Below, one piece after another: positions 1 through 6,957 of a stretch of DNA of 32,441 nucleotides. Source of the DNA: an uncultured Flavobacteriaceae bacterium. Its GTDB lineage: Bacteria > Bacteroidota > Bacteroidia > Flavobacteriales > Flavobacteriaceae. Where the stretch lies: the NCBI GenBank assembly GCA_937959395.1, contig CALGLR010000110.1, forward strand, positions 1 through 32,441, given 5' to 3'. The stretch's first letter is position 1. Each line of letters opens with the position of its first letter. Both the position numbers and the translations under genes were made by a program. A model generated the notes under the pieces. That model worked only from the letters and a program-made list of their open reading frames with translations. It was not told the origin of the DNA and did no database searches.

Positions 1-285
1 ACTACAATTATAATTATAGATTTCATTCCATACTTTACTCCAAACGGAGATGGGTTTCATGAGACTTGGAATATTATAGGACTGGACCAACCAGATGCTG
101 AGCTTTATATTTTTGATCGCTTTGGTAAATTATTAAAACAACTTAACCCTTCTGGTAATGGATGGGATGGTACCTATAATGATAATTTAATGCCTACCAA
201 TGATTATTGGTTTACATTACAATATAAAAACCCGAACACTGGAAGTCCTGATAGTTTTAAATCACATTTTACATTAAAACGTTAA
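1..285 (+). CDS. T9SS type B sorting (gliding-associated) C-terminal domain, 5'-truncated
   Basis: This is the last 94 codons of a gene entering from the left, open in frame 1 from base 1 to the TAA at 283-285. The translation has the features of the gliding-motility-associated C-terminal domain: FTPNGDG near the start, then W-N-I, then LYIFDRFGK, then GWDGTYN, then PTNDYWFTLQY and a basic end (FTLKR). That domain directs large extracellular proteins through the type IX secretion system, with cleavage and surface attachment, and is typical of SprB-like adhesins and other Bacteroidota surface proteins. Nothing can be said about the passenger, which lies outside the window. A strong terminator follows about 40 bases after the stop. 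Confidence 0.9.
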   Translation, partial: TTIIIIDFIPYFTPNGDGFHETWNIIGLDQPDAELYIFDRFGKLLKQLNPSGNGWDGTYNDNLMPTNDYWFTLQYKNPNTGSPDSFKSHFTLKR

Positions 286-325
286 AGAAAATCTATTTGC
301 ATTTACATGACGAAACAATTATTAT

Positions 326-366
326 AAAAGCCTTTAGTTTAAAAGTTTAACTAAAGGCTTTTTTAT
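326..366 (+). terminator. Rho-independent terminator of the T9SS cargo gene
   Basis: The inverted repeat AAGCCTTTAGTT / AACTAAAGGCTT is a 12-bp perfect stem with a short AT-rich loop, followed at once by a T run (TTTTTTATTTT). It lies about 40 bases downstream of the stop codon at 285. The A run before the left arm means it could also work on the other strand. Confidence 0.85.
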
Positions 367-378
367 TTTGCTATAACT

Positions 379-405
379 AGCCGTAAAATCACTAATTTTA
401 CGGCT
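379..405. other. Perfect 11-bp hairpin AGCCGTAAAAT-CACTA-ATTTTACGGCT
   Basis: An 11-bp perfect stem with a 5-base loop lies just downstream of the first terminator. Only TTAAAT follows it on the plus strand, so it is not a classical T-tract terminator in that direction. It may be a second terminator, an RNA-stabilising hairpin or a small palindromic repeat. Confidence 0.55.
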
Positions 406-436
406 TTAAATTAAAACAATTTAGACATTATCATTT

Positions 437-500
437 TGTCTCCTCGAGCGCAGTCGAGAGGTTTTTATAATACATAGTAAGGTCTTGACTGCGCTCGACC
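437..500. repeat. Dispersed palindromic repeat, two inverted copies of TCGAGCGCAGTC
   Basis: TCGAGCGCAGTC at 444-455 is followed by its exact reverse complement GACTGCGCTCGA at 487-498, giving a 12-bp inverted repeat around an AT-rich spacer. Bases 437-464 are identical over 28 nt to 22829-22856. The G/C-rich core stands out in this AT-rich DNA. Repeats with a TCGA(G/C)TGCGCTC core are familiar from many Flavobacteriaceae genomes, but I know of no established function. It lies directly upstream of metG and could be carried in its leader. Confidence 0.75.
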
Positions 501-526
501 AGACATATGACATTTACAATATTAAG

Positions 527-2605
527 ATGAGTCAACCAAAAAGATATACAATTACTGCAGCATTACCCTATACAAATGGACCAATACATATCGGCCATTT
601 AGCCGGTGTATATATTCCTGCAGATATTTATGCTAGATATAAGAGATTAACAGGTAATGATGTTGCTTTCATTTGTGGCAGTGATGAACATGGAGTTCCA
701 ATTACTATTAAAGCAAAAAAAGAAGGCGTTACCCCTCAAGATATAGTTGATAAATATCATGCTATTATTAAGCAGTCTTTTGAAGATTTTGGTATTACTT
801 TCGATAATTATTCTCGTACCTCTGCAAAGATTCATCATGAAACGGCTTCAGAGTTTTTTAAAACACTGAATGATAAAGGTGAGTTTATCGAAGAAGTTTC
901 TGAACAACTTTATGATGCTGAAGCCAATCAGTTTTTAGCCGATCGTTTTATAATAGGTACCTGTCCTAAATGTGGAAATGAAGAAAGCTATGGTGACCAA
1001 TGTGAGAATTGTGGTACTAGCCATAATGCTACCGATTTAATTAATCCTAAATCGGCAATAACAGGAAACGTACCAAGTTTAAAAGAAACAAAACACTGGT
1101 TTTTACCTCTAGACAAGCATGAAAATTTTCTTAAAAAATGGATTTTAGAAGACCATAAAAAAGATTGGAAATCTAATGTCTATGGACAATGTAAATCATG
1201 GATTGATGATGGCTTAAGACCTAGAGCTGTTACTCGCGATTTAGATTGGGGAATTCCAGTTCCTGCTCCAGGAGGAGAAGGAAAAGTATTATATGTATGG
1301 TTTGATGCGCCTATAGGTTATATTTCTGCCACAAAAGAATGGGCTGAACGTGAAGGCAAGGATTGGAAACCTTACTGGAAAGATGAAAACACAAAATTAT
1401 TGCACTTTATAGGAAAAGATAATATAGTATTTCACTGTATTATTTTCCCTGCGATGTTAAAGGCAGAAGGCTCCTATATTTTACCAGATAATGTTCCTGC
1501 TAATGAATTTTTAAATCTTGAAGGAAACAAATTATCTACCTCTAAAAACTGGGCTGTTTGGTTACCAGACTACTTAAAAGATTTTCCAGATAAGCAAGAT
1601 GTATTGCGTTATGCATTAACAGCAAATGCACCAGAAACAAAGGATAATGATTTTACTTGGAAAGATTTTCAAGCAAGAAACAATAACGAATTAGTAGCCA
1701 TTTTTGGAAATTTTATTAATCGCGTTGTTGTTTTAACTAATAAATATTATGAAGGCATCGTTCCAGAATCAAGTAATTTTTCAGAAATAGATAATGAAAC
1801 ATTAAAAAAGATTAAAGCTTACCCCGAGGTTATTTCTAGCTCTTTAGAACGTTATCGTTTTAGAGAGGCAGGTCAAGAGCTTATGAATTTGGCCCGATTG
1901 GGAAATAAGTATTTAGCAGACGAAGAACCTTGGAAGGTTATAAAACAAGACGAAGCACGCACAAAAACTATTATGTTTGTAGCCCTTCAAATTGCATCAG
2001 CTTTAGCAACATTAAGCGAGCCTTTTTTACCATTTTCTTCATCTAAATTAAAAACGATACTTGGTTTTGAGAACTTAACAACAGTTCCAAATTGGTTAGA
2101 TATTAGTTCAAAGAATGTGTTATTACCTTCTGGTCATGAAATTGGAAAAGCAGAATTATTATTTTCTAAAATTGAAGACCAAGAAATACAAGCACAATTA
2201 GAGAAACTTGAAGCCAGTAAAAGAGCCAATGAAGCTGCAAATAAAGTAATTGAACCTCAAAAAGAAACTATTTCGTTTGATGATTTCACAAAGTTAGATA
2301 TACGAGTAGGGACTATTATTGAAGCTGAAAAAATGCCTAAAGCAAAAAAGCTTTTAGTTTTAAAAGTAGACACCGGAATTGATATAAGAACTATCGTTTC
2401 TGGAATTGCTGAAAGTTTTAAAACCGAAGAAATTATTGGAAAACAAGTTACCGTTTTAATAAACTTAGCGCCAAGAAAACTTAGAGGTGTAGAAAGTGAA
2501 GGCATGATTTTAATGACAGAATCTGAAGATGGCAAACTTGTATTTGTTAACCCTGATGCTGCAACTTCTCTAGCAACAGTTGCTAATGGACTAACAATAA
2601 GTTAA
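527..2605 (+). CDS. metG: Methionyl-tRNA synthetase with C-terminal tRNA-binding domain
   Basis: This cytoplasmic class I aminoacyl-tRNA synthetase charges tRNA-Met with methionine using ATP, for initiation and elongation. The Rossmann fold opens with [14 protein letters not shown], with the HIGH signature at residues 21-24. The zinc knuckle has four cysteines, CPKC at 146-149 and CENC at 159-162. The KMSKS loop is the KLSTS variant at 335-339. The anticodon-binding helical domain follows, and residues from about 582 to the end form the EMAP/Trbp111-like OB-fold ([14 protein letters not shown]...), which aids tRNA binding and dimerisation. I chose the ATG at 527 (692 aa). An in-frame TTG at 485 lies inside the dispersed repeat, and the extra 14 residues ([10 protein letters not shown]...) do not look like family sequence. 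The next gene starts 7 bases after the stop, so the two may be cotranscribed. Confidence 0.97.
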   Translation: MSQPKRYTITAALPYTNGPIHIGHLAGVYIPADIYARYKRLTGNDVAFICGSDEHGVPITIKAKKEGVTPQDIVDKYHAIIKQSFEDFGITFDNYSRTSAKIHHETASEFFKTLNDKGEFIEEVSEQLYDAEANQFLADRFIIGTCPKCGNEESYGDQCENCGTSHNATDLINPKSAITGNVPSLKETKHWFLPLDKHENFLKKWILEDHKKDWKSNVYGQCKSWIDDGLRPRAVTRDLDWGIPVPAPGGEGKVLYVWFDAPIGYISATKEWAEREGKDWKPYWKDENTKLLHFIGKDNIVFHCIIFPAMLKAEGSYILPDNVPANEFLNLEGNKLSTSKNWAVWLPDYLKDFPDKQDVLRYALTANAPETKDNDFTWKDFQARNNNELVAIFGNFINRVVVLTNKYYEGIVPESSNFSEIDNETLKKIKAYPEVISSSLERYRFREAGQELMNLARLGNKYLADEEPWKVIKQDEARTKTIMFVALQIASALATLSEPFLPFSSSKLKTILGFENLTTVPNWLDISSKNVLLPSGHEIGKAELLFSKIEDQEIQAQLEKLEASKRANEAANKVIEPQKETISFDDFTKLDIRVGTIIEAEKMPKAKKLLVLKVDTGIDIRTIVSGIAESFKTEEIIGKQVTVLINLAPRKLRGVESEGMILMTESEDGKLVFVNPDAATSLATVANGLTIS

Positions 2606-2612
2606 TTTAAAT

Positions 2613-4037
2613 TTGAAAAAAATAATTTTCATATTCGCAATGCTTATTTCTGTTTCTTGCATATCTCAAGAACCATGGATAACAATTAATTCTGACAAAA
2701 AAGTCTTTAAAAAAACAATACGAGATATTCATCCTATTGTAAACAAACAAACTGGAGACGTTGCTATTTTTTTTAAAACCAATACAGGATTAACCTGTCA
2801 TTTATATAATAATAAAAAGGTGTTAATAAGTACCGTTAACATTACCAAACTTCCTAAAAACTCGAAAATCACTTTAGGTAGCACTGTTACTAAAAACGAA
2901 TATTCTCTATTCTTTTCAAATATAAAAAACACTCGATTTAGTGCTTTAACTATAAATTTTAAAACTAAAGCTGTTAAGGTTAATGAAAATATAATACTCA
3001 AACTTAAAAAAGAAAAAAAACTTCAATTCATAGAAGTTAACAATCAATTACACCTCATCACTTGTTTTAAAAACACTTCAATTTTAAAACTATATTCATT
3101 TAATATTAACGGTGGAATCTCAAACCGAGAATATAATTTATCTAATGAAGATTTTAAGGATAATAATGAGGATACTCATAATTTAGATCAAGCCCTTTTT
3201 GGAGGCTTTGAATTACCTAGAATAAAAACAATTGATTACGATATACCTAATGCTCTTGAAGAAACCTCAGCTTATACTAAGTTATATGTACGAGATGATA
3301 AAATAATTATTACTAGTGATGTTTATGATAAACAAACGGTTATGGTCACACTCAATACAAGTAATTCTAATTATGAATACCGATCGTTAGAAAACAAGAA
3401 TTATAATAAAAAAGATACAGCTGTTAGAGCTAATTCTTATATCTACGGTGATTATTTTTTCAAAATTTATTCTACGATTAAGAAAATAGACTTAACCATC
3501 TATAACCTTAAAACTAATGAATTAGTAAAAGAACTAAATATAAATAAAGCCCAACCAATTTCTTTTAAAAATAGTCCTATTATTCAAGAAGGAGGGCAAT
3601 TTGACAAACATAGAGAACTGGAAAAACAGACTAAATTTATACGAAAAGTCGCCTATTCAAATCCTGCTTTGTCTATTTTGAAAAATAACGACCAATTTAT
3701 CCTAACACTTGGAGCTTATAAAGAAAAAACTGAGTCTGGTTTACTCTTACTAGGTGGTTTCACTGGTGTTATTGGAGCGGCTACATTTCTTGCTTTTGAA
3801 TCCTATAATAGAACAAAATCTACACGAATTATTGGTTTATTTAATGAACAATTCAATCACATTAAAGGTGCAAAAATCCCAATAAATGATTTTGATAAAA
3901 TCAACACTTATATTGAAAAGGAAAGCTTAGAATCAAAAAAAATGGAATACCAAACGATTTTCAAACATGAAAAGGATCTTATCTGGGGTTATTATAATAA
4001 AAAAGACAAATCTTACAGACTCTTTAAGGTTATTTAG
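2613..4037 (+). CDS. Secreted protein of unknown function
   Basis: I do not recognise the family. The 474-residue product starts with a good signal peptide (MKKIIFIFAMLISVSCISQ, then EPW), which supports the TTG start at 2613. The first ATG, at 2640, would cut the hydrophobic stretch. Cleavage after SQ is typical of this group. The Cys before ISQ makes a lipoprotein possible, but the lipobox (SVSC) is weak. The body is lysine- and asparagine-rich with many short beta-prone segments and no catalytic signature I can point to. About residues 378-395 there is a hydrophobic glycine-rich stretch (LLLLGGFTGVIGAATFLAF) that could be a membrane helix. The gene begins 7 bases after metG, and its last 8 bases overlap the end of the convergent hydrolase gene. 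Confidence 0.75.
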   Translation: MKKIIFIFAMLISVSCISQEPWITINSDKKVFKKTIRDIHPIVNKQTGDVAIFFKTNTGLTCHLYNNKKVLISTVNITKLPKNSKITLGSTVTKNEYSLFFSNIKNTRFSALTINFKTKAVKVNENIILKLKKEKKLQFIEVNNQLHLITCFKNTSILKLYSFNINGGISNREYNLSNEDFKDNNEDTHNLDQALFGGFELPRIKTIDYDIPNALEETSAYTKLYVRDDKIIITSDVYDKQTVMVTLNTSNSNYEYRSLENKNYNKKDTAVRANSYIYGDYFFKIYSTIKKIDLTIYNLKTNELVKELNINKAQPISFKNSPIIQEGGQFDKHRELEKQTKFIRKVAYSNPALSILKNNDQFILTLGAYKEKTESGLLLLGGFTGVIGAATFLAFESYNRTKSTRIIGLFNEQFNHIKGAKIPINDFDKINTYIEKESLESKKMEYQTIFKHEKDLIWGYYNKKDKSYRLFKVI

Positions 4038-4884
4038 TCTTCTCCAAAACTCTATCAATCAACTCTATTAAATGAGGTTTTATTAATTCAGGCTTAGCCC
4101 AAGCAATTTCATGTCCTGTATTTGGAGTGGTTATAATTTTAATATTGCTAAATTTTTCTTTAGTATAATTTATATTTCCATAAGGCACAATATCATCTAT
4201 ATCACCATGTATATGTAAAACAGGTATAGAAACTTGTTTCCAATCTTCCTCCAATAATTCTAATTCTTTTGCATGTACTGTTTTTTCATCTCCAGCAACT
4301 CTATAACCTGTTGGTACTAACCATCGGATTAACCACCACTGCGTTAATCGGGATCCCCAAACATCCTTTTCTTGCTTAGGGTCTATAGCAGGTGAAATCA
4401 TTACTACAGCTTTAACATTTGGGTTTTCCACAGCTAATCGAGAAGCTAATGGCCCACCATACGAAGACCCAACTGCGATAACATTTTTTAAATTATAATG
4501 ATTTATTAATTCGCTCATTATGCGAGCTTGGGTTTTAATAGAAGTCATTTCATCTCCAAAATTAGAATAACCATAACCAGGTCTATCTATAGCATGCATT
4601 TTTGCTTTTTTCACAAATAAAGAGTCATTAAAATAACCATTCCAAGCAGATAGAGAGCTTGGAGAGCCATGAAAAAACAACACGTTAATATCATTTTTAG
4701 ACTCTATAACATGCTGTACTCTAACTCTTAAACCTAAACTATCTATATTAAAATAAGAGATTTCAGAAACAATCCCTTTTTCGTCAAAATAAGTTTTAAT
4801 CTCCTTGTCTGTAGATCGCCATTGCAAAACAGTACAAGATGTTAAACTAAATAATAAAATTATTAAAATAATATTATGCTTCAT
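4030..4884 (-). CDS. Lipoprotein alpha/beta-hydrolase
   Basis: The product has 284 residues. The N-terminus is a lipoprotein signal peptide with lipobox LTSC (Cys17), so the enzyme is probably tethered in the periplasm or at the outer membrane. The alpha/beta-hydrolase fold is clear: oxyanion region FFHGSPSS (about 70-77), IDRPGYGYS (about 99-107), nucleophile elbow G-S-S-Y-G with Ser141, acid loop HGDIDDIVP with likely Asp230, and His258 in TGHE. The GYGYS segment resembles haloalkane dehalogenase, epoxide hydrolase and esterase relatives, but sequence alone does not give the substrate. It converges with and overlaps the preceding gene by 8 bases. A 196-bp AT-rich gap separates its start from the lipocalin gene, so the two are divergently transcribed. 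Confidence 0.9.
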   Translation of the reverse strand: MKHNIILIILLFSLTSCTVLQWRSTDKEIKTYFDEKGIVSEISYFNIDSLGLRVRVQHVIESKNDINVLFFHGSPSSLSAWNGYFNDSLFVKKAKMHAIDRPGYGYSNFGDEMTSIKTQARIMSELINHYNLKNVIAVGSSYGGPLASRLAVENPNVKAVVMISPAIDPKQEKDVWGSRLTQWWLIRWLVPTGYRVAGDEKTVHAKELELLEEDWKQVSIPVLHIHGDIDDIVPYGNINYTKEKFSNIKIITTPNTGHEIAWAKPELIKPHLIELIDRVLEKTK

Positions 4885-5080
4885 TATAGTATGATTTCTT
4901 AAAGATTTTAAATTAGTTCTTTTAACTCTGTTTTAAAAATTATTTATTTAATGATGCGTTTTAGCTAACCTTTCAACGACTATTAATTACTCATTATCGA
5001 ACATTATAAATTTCAATTTATTTAAAAACGTTGTTATTTTTTTATATCTTAATTTTATTTTCTTATAAAACCCCAAAATC

Positions 5081-5581
5081 ATGAAAAAAACAACGGTACT
5101 CATATTATGCTTTATTGTATTAAGTTGTGGGTCTACAAAGCCTATAGCAGCTAAGAAAAAAGAAATTACGGGAAAATGGTTAGTAGAAAGCATAACAGAT
5201 AATAATAAAACAAAATTATCTAATGACTCACCTTTATTAAATGATGCTGCTTTGGTTTGTTTTTATGAAAGCATTTGGAAATTTGATCCTAGTACTAATT
5301 CGGGAGAATATAATATTAATGATCTTTATTGCTCCTTTGGTAATCGAAAGTTTTCATATCTATCACAACAAGTGAATGAATTAAATGGTTACTATGAGTT
5401 TAATTTAAAACCAACTGAAAAAAAGAAAAAGAAGATCGCCGGTAAGTCATTTAATTTCAAACTAGTAGATTTATCTAAAGATAGAATGCAATGGCAACAT
5501 AGCATTACATTAAACAATAAAACTACCATTATTAAAATAAACTTTAAGAAGCTAAATAAAACAAATATTACTACGCGTTGA
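5081..5581 (+). CDS. Lipocalin-like lipoprotein, first paralog
   Basis: This is a small 166-residue lipoprotein: MKKTTVLILCFIVLSCGS has lipobox VLSC (Cys16). The mature part shows the Bacteroidota lipocalin-like pattern: GKW near the start (ITGKWLVESI), one Cys before a W-x-F strand (CFYESIWKFDP), an NSGEY turn, and MQWQHS near the end. The next gene shares this order (GNW, CFEGSTWEF, NNSGIY, MQWQQT), so the two look like an old tandem duplication. A lysine run (EKKKKKK) in the middle and a basic C-terminus set this copy apart. A possible promoter (TTG at 5031-5033, then TAATTTTA at 5050-5057) has one mismatch and a short 16-base spacer. The ligand is unknown. Confidence 0.85.
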   Translation: MKKTTVLILCFIVLSCGSTKPIAAKKKEITGKWLVESITDNNKTKLSNDSPLLNDAALVCFYESIWKFDPSTNSGEYNINDLYCSFGNRKFSYLSQQVNELNGYYEFNLKPTEKKKKKIAGKSFNFKLVDLSKDRMQWQHSITLNNKTTIIKINFKKLNKTNITTR

Positions 5582-5689
5582 AAGAGTTAAGTCATAAATG
5601 AAAAAACTAAAACATCTGTAATCCAGTTGTTAATCGTATTTTAAATAAAGATTTATAGTATATTCATCCTAACATTAATTAATAATTTT

Positions 5690-6157
5690 ATGAAAAAATC
5701 GATTTTTCTATTGGCTCTAATACTTCTTACTAGTTGTGGTGCTTCTAAAACGGTAAGAACATCCAAAAAAGTAATTAAAGGCAATTGGACATTAAACACT
5801 ATTAAATATGAAACGTCTGGAACCTTAAAAGTTGATCTTTTTAAAGATTCTTCTTCAAAGTGCTTTGAAGGGAGTACATGGGAATTTATTCCTAATAACA
5901 ATTCTGGAATATATACAGTAAACAATACGAAATGTGATACTGGTAAACGTCATTTCATTTTTACAATTGTTGAAACAGATGCAGCTAATGGTCTTTATAG
6001 TTTTTTACTAAAACCTACCAATGAAAAAGGTAAAAGTGAAACAAATAAAGGATTTAGACTACGTTTAACACAATTATCTGATGCTTCGATGCAATGGCAG
6101 CAAACTGTTAATGTAAATGGTAACCCATTTAGTATTACTATGAACTTTTCTAAATAA
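5690..6157 (+). CDS. Lipocalin-like lipoprotein, second paralog
   Basis: This 155-residue lipoprotein has the signal MKKSIFLLALILLTSCGAS with lipobox LTSC. It is paralogous to the preceding gene: IKGNWTLNTIKY, CFEGSTWEFIPNN, NNSGIYTVNN, a central Y-S-F-LLKPTNE matching Y-E-F-NLKPTEK, and MQWQQTV near the end. These beta-strand blocks fit the lipocalin-like (lipocalin_4 type) barrel of Bacteroidota. It is followed after only 8 bases by the OmpA-family gene, so the two are almost certainly cotranscribed. Pairing of a lipocalin-like lipoprotein with an OmpA-like lipoprotein suggests an envelope role, but no ligand or partner can be read from the sequence. Confidence 0.87.
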   Translation: MKKSIFLLALILLTSCGASKTVRTSKKVIKGNWTLNTIKYETSGTLKVDLFKDSSSKCFEGSTWEFIPNNNSGIYTVNNTKCDTGKRHFIFTIVETDAANGLYSFLLKPTNEKGKSETNKGFRLRLTQLSDASMQWQQTVNVNGNPFSITMNFSK

Positions 6158-6165
6158 ATAAAATC

Positions 6166-6873
6166 ATGAAAACAATATATAACAAATCAATTATTTCAAT
6201 ACTTGTCCTAGCACTAATTATTAGTGTTTCAGGATGCAAAGCGGTTCAAAATGCAAACAATAAGCAAAAAGGTGGCGTTATTGGTGCTGCAGGTGGTGCC
6301 GTGTTAGGTGCTATTTTAGGTAATAATATAGGAAAAGGTGGTAATAGCGAATTAGGAGCTGTTATTGGTGGTGTTGTAGGTGGAGGTGCTGGTGTGCTTA
6401 TTGGTAATAAAATGGACAAGCAAGCGCAAAAGATAGAAGAGGAAATTCCTGGTGCAGAAGTAGAACGAATAGATGATGCTATTGTTATTACTTTTGATGA
6501 GAATAGTGGCGTGTTTTTTGACACGAACAAATACAATATCAATTCAAATTCACAACAATCACTTAATAAATTAGCAGGTGTCTTTTTAGAATATCCAGAC
6601 ACTAATATTTTAGTAGTAGGTCATACCGATAATACTGGTGCGACAGAATACAACATGACGCTATCTAAAAACAGAGCAAATGCCGTTACTAATTACCTTC
6701 AAAACAAAGGATTAAGCAGTGGGCGTTTTACAACAAATTGGTATGGAGAAGACCAACCAACAAATGATAATACAACTCCAGCAGGACGCGCTAAAAACCG
6801 TAGAGTTAATGTAGCAATTGTCCCAAATGATAAAATGATAAATGATGCAAAAATAGAATCTGGAGAAAATTAA
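6166..6873 (+). CDS. OmpA-family peptidoglycan-associated lipoprotein with glycine zipper
   Basis: This 235-residue lipoprotein has a signal ending VSGC (Cys24). Residues about 36-82 are a glycine-zipper segment (GGVIGAAGGAVLGAILG..., GGVVGGGAGVLIGNKMD) that can insert in or associate with membrane. From about residue 105 on there is an OmpA/MotB-type peptidoglycan-binding domain: FDTNKYNINSNS, LVVGHTDNTGATEYNMTLSKNRANAV, and GRAKNRRVNVAI, including the conserved Asp and Arg that hold diaminopimelate. The overall design matches YiaD-like proteins. It probably links the outer membrane to the cell wall. It follows the second lipocalin gene by 8 bases and ends before a strong terminator. Confidence 0.93.
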   Translation: MKTIYNKSIISILVLALIISVSGCKAVQNANNKQKGGVIGAAGGAVLGAILGNNIGKGGNSELGAVIGGVVGGGAGVLIGNKMDKQAQKIEEEIPGAEVERIDDAIVITFDENSGVFFDTNKYNINSNSQQSLNKLAGVFLEYPDTNILVVGHTDNTGATEYNMTLSKNRANAVTNYLQNKGLSSGRFTTNWYGEDQPTNDNTTPAGRAKNRRVNVAIVPNDKMINDAKIESGEN

Positions 6874-6924
6874 AATTTCATTAAAATAACTTCGGAAATT
6901 TAAACTGAAGTAAATATATTACAG

Positions 6925-6957
6925 GCCTTTTGAAACAAACTTCAAAAGGCTTTTTTT
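6925..6957 (+). terminator. Rho-independent terminator ending at the tex start codon
   Basis: The perfect 10-bp stem GCCTTTTGAA / TTCAAAAGGC with loop ACAAAC is followed by seven T residues (6951-6957). It ends the lipocalin-OmpA unit. The last T is immediately followed by the ATG of tex at 6958, which is unusual (see findings). Confidence 0.88.

Noticed and set aside
335-339. No mobile element or tRNA call near the hairpins upstream of metG
   Set aside because: The repeated hairpins look like terminators and short palindromic repeats. No tRNA cloverleaf or transposase was found.
485-526. Upstream in-frame TTG start for metG, adding 14 residues
   Set aside because: The TTG lies within the dispersed palindromic repeat and the added residues do not resemble MetRS. 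The ATG at 527 gives the normal N-terminus.
2257-2535. Open frame on the minus strand opposite the end of metG
   Set aside because: It lies opposite the conserved Trbp111-like domain and has no independent support.
6246-6602. Open frame on the minus strand opposite the OmpA-family gene
   Set aside because: It is antisense to a clear lipoprotein gene. Its proline- and alanine-rich translation comes from the glycine-zipper codons read backwards.
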